Shown here piece after piece: positions 63,302 to 64,000 of a stretch of DNA of 64,000 nucleotides. Source of the stretch: Candidatus Woesearchaeota archaeon. Lineage in GTDB: Archaea; Nanobdellota; Nanobdellia; Woesearchaeales; UBA12501. The position numbers and the translations under genes are program-made. The stretch covers positions 1 to 64,000 of the forward strand of contig JAUSFM010000011.1 in the NCBI GenBank assembly GCA_030651375.1, in the 5' to 3' direction. Numbering within the stretch: position 1 is the first letter of the stretch; every line of letters starts with the position of its first letter. The notes below the pieces were generated by a model. That model did not search any database. It was not told the origin of the DNA and saw nothing but the letters and a program-made list of their open reading frames with translations.

Positions 63302-63727
63302 GTGGTCATTTTGTTCGACCAGTACAATCTGCCGAAGGACGTGTTTGAAGTGGTGTTCGCAACCGAACAGCAAGTCAAAGTAGGTCGCCTCTTACTCGAA
63401 GAACTGAAGTCCCACGACGGCGAGCTGGGTAAGACCGAAATGTCCCTATTCGCCAATCGGCTCCATGACGGCACCCTTATTGAAACTGAAGAAACCCGCG
63501 GGCCGGTCAAGCGCGCAGTCAAGGAAAAACTATCTTACAACAAGCGCCAGTTTTACGACCGAATCCTAACCCCCATGCGCGCTATGGGTATGATTGATTT
63601 TGACATGTACAAGAAACGCTACCGGGTTTCAGACCGGTTCAGCAGGGCGCTCCAGAAAGTGAGCGTCATGTGGAAAGCAGAAACGTATCCAAAAGGCACT
63701 GCCCCGCCGGTGGTGTTCAATGATTAA
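63302..63727 (+). CDS. winged-helix-like protein, unknown
   Basis: This 141-residue protein starts at GTG 63302 (VILFDQYNLPKDVFEVVFA), preceded by GGGTGA and a TATA box (AATATTTATATACC, about 63257-63270). The second half has a helix-turn-helix-like NKRQFYDRILTPMRAMGMIDF and a wing with KKRYRVSDRF. It may be a DNA-binding protein with one wHTH. It also has EETRGPVKRAVKEKL, a basic helix. No family named. Confidence 0.6.
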   Translation: MVILFDQYNLPKDVFEVVFATEQQVKVGRLLLEELKSHDGELGKTEMSLFANRLHDGTLIETEETRGPVKRAVKEKLSYNKRQFYDRILTPMRAMGMIDFDMYKKRYRVSDRFSRALQKVSVMWKAETYPKGTAPPVVFND

Positions 63728-63747
63728 TCCAAGTATTACTCACATTC

Positions 63748-63820
63748 ACAACGGCTCCTTGGTGATGCCCAAGTTCTCAACCACCCCCCAACATGAGTCC
63801 TTCTCTCCGGGGGCCGTTGT
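63748..63820 (+). ncRNA. possible three-stem structured RNA
   Basis: A closing stem ACAACGG (63748-63754) / CCGTTGT (63814-63820) surrounds two more stems: CTTGG/CCAAG (63758-63762 with 63769-63773) and CCCCC/GGGGG (63785-63789 with 63809-63813). A T-run (ACTTTTTC) follows, as at an archaeal terminator. It lies 20 bases after the gene at 63302-63727. It may be a structured 3' UTR, terminator or separate small RNA. No known family recognised. Confidence 0.35.
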
Positions 63821-63900
63821 ACTTTTTCTTCGACGAATAGTATGAATAGTACAGATTGGTTTACATACTATTTTTTTAAGTTTGTTGTTAAAAATCTGCA

Positions 63901-64000
63901 TCAGCCAATAGAGACGGTAACGGCAAGGGGCGAATTGTGAAGGAACTGTTTCAGTACGGTGGCACAATCAATCATTCCATCAAGGGCGAAAATCTGGCGC
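63901..64000 (-). CDS. partial gene, C-terminal end only, unknown
   Basis: The minus strand is open from the window edge to a TGA at 63901 and would encode a C terminus such as IFALDGMIDCATVLKQFL then HNSPLAVTVSIG. It runs off the window, so no family can be named. Reading-frame openness over 33 codons and plausible composition are the only support. Confidence 0.3.
   Translation of the reverse strand, partial: RQIFALDGMIDCATVLKQFLHNSPLAVTVSIG

Noticed and set aside
63746-63967. 73-codon minus-strand frame near the window end
   Set aside because: It overlaps the structured element and a better-looking partial frame, and has no start signals.

Overview
The window is a stretch of an archaeal chromosome. 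The evidence is the archaeal 16S-tRNA-Ala-23S operon with flanking processing stems, ribosomal proteins uL1-uL10-P1(L12) in archaeal order, eS17, eL41, Alba, SepF, ZPR1, archaeal-type prolyl-tRNA synthetase, XPD helicase, EndoQ and many TATA boxes 20-30 bases before starts, often with almost no leader. Gene density, the many small lineage-specific proteins and the large Asn/Thr-rich PKD/NEW3-type surface protein recall the larger-genome DPANN archaea, such as Woesearchaeota-like lineages. That placement is an inference and needs the 16S sequence searched.

Layout. 1-260: tRNA-Ala(CGC) with hairpin repeats. 327-5936: SUF Fe-S assembly operon (sufB, sufD, sufS, nitroreductase, U-type scaffold, sufC) behind a perfect palindrome. 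5933-11101: branched-chain amino acid ABC transporter (livK, then livHMGF, minus strand), split by three tiny membrane-protein genes on the plus strand. 11151-12350: Fur-family repressor divergent from a ZIP metal transporter. 12472-15614: glutamine synthetase, msrB, a NUDIX-like gene bounded by a second partial copy of the msrB 3' end, and a VapBC pair. 15794-19260: a secreted protein and a HerA-like ATPase with a C-terminal cysteine-rich array. 19365-24838: rRNA operon, minus strand, with a 421-base group I intron in the 23S gene.

24936-29590: CYTH protein, a gene with an in-frame TGA, eL41, a coiled-coil protein and the uL1/uL10/P1 operon. 29781-32283: five unrecognised genes. 32283-36394: proS, tRNA-Arg(TCG), Alba, eS17, SepF, ZPR1 and an HTH-CBS regulator. 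36524-42562: a thymidylate/one-carbon neighbourhood (thyA, folA, glyA, tmk-like kinase, dut). 43244-48048: EndoQ, a 34-residue arginine-rich peptide, two RNA methyltransferases and an M50 protease. 48082-54064: PEP synthase, arginine biosynthesis (argG and a kinase-acetyltransferase fusion) and an ACT protein. 54068-64000: beta-lactamase-fold hydrolase, VOC protein, transposase debris, a 1051-residue surface protein, inositol-phosphatase family enzyme, XPD helicase, unknown genes and a possible structured RNA.

The strongest unusual signal is the group I intron. It lies after U1931 (E. coli numbering), has an 8-pair P1 closed by U-G, a perfect 7-pair P7 and a terminal G, and carries no homing endonuclease. 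Other leads are the msrB 3'-end duplication, a hairpin family shared by tRNA flanks and the intron, tandem small proteins ending GFFxGNR, and very short genes (eL41, a protamine-like peptide) that length cut-offs miss.
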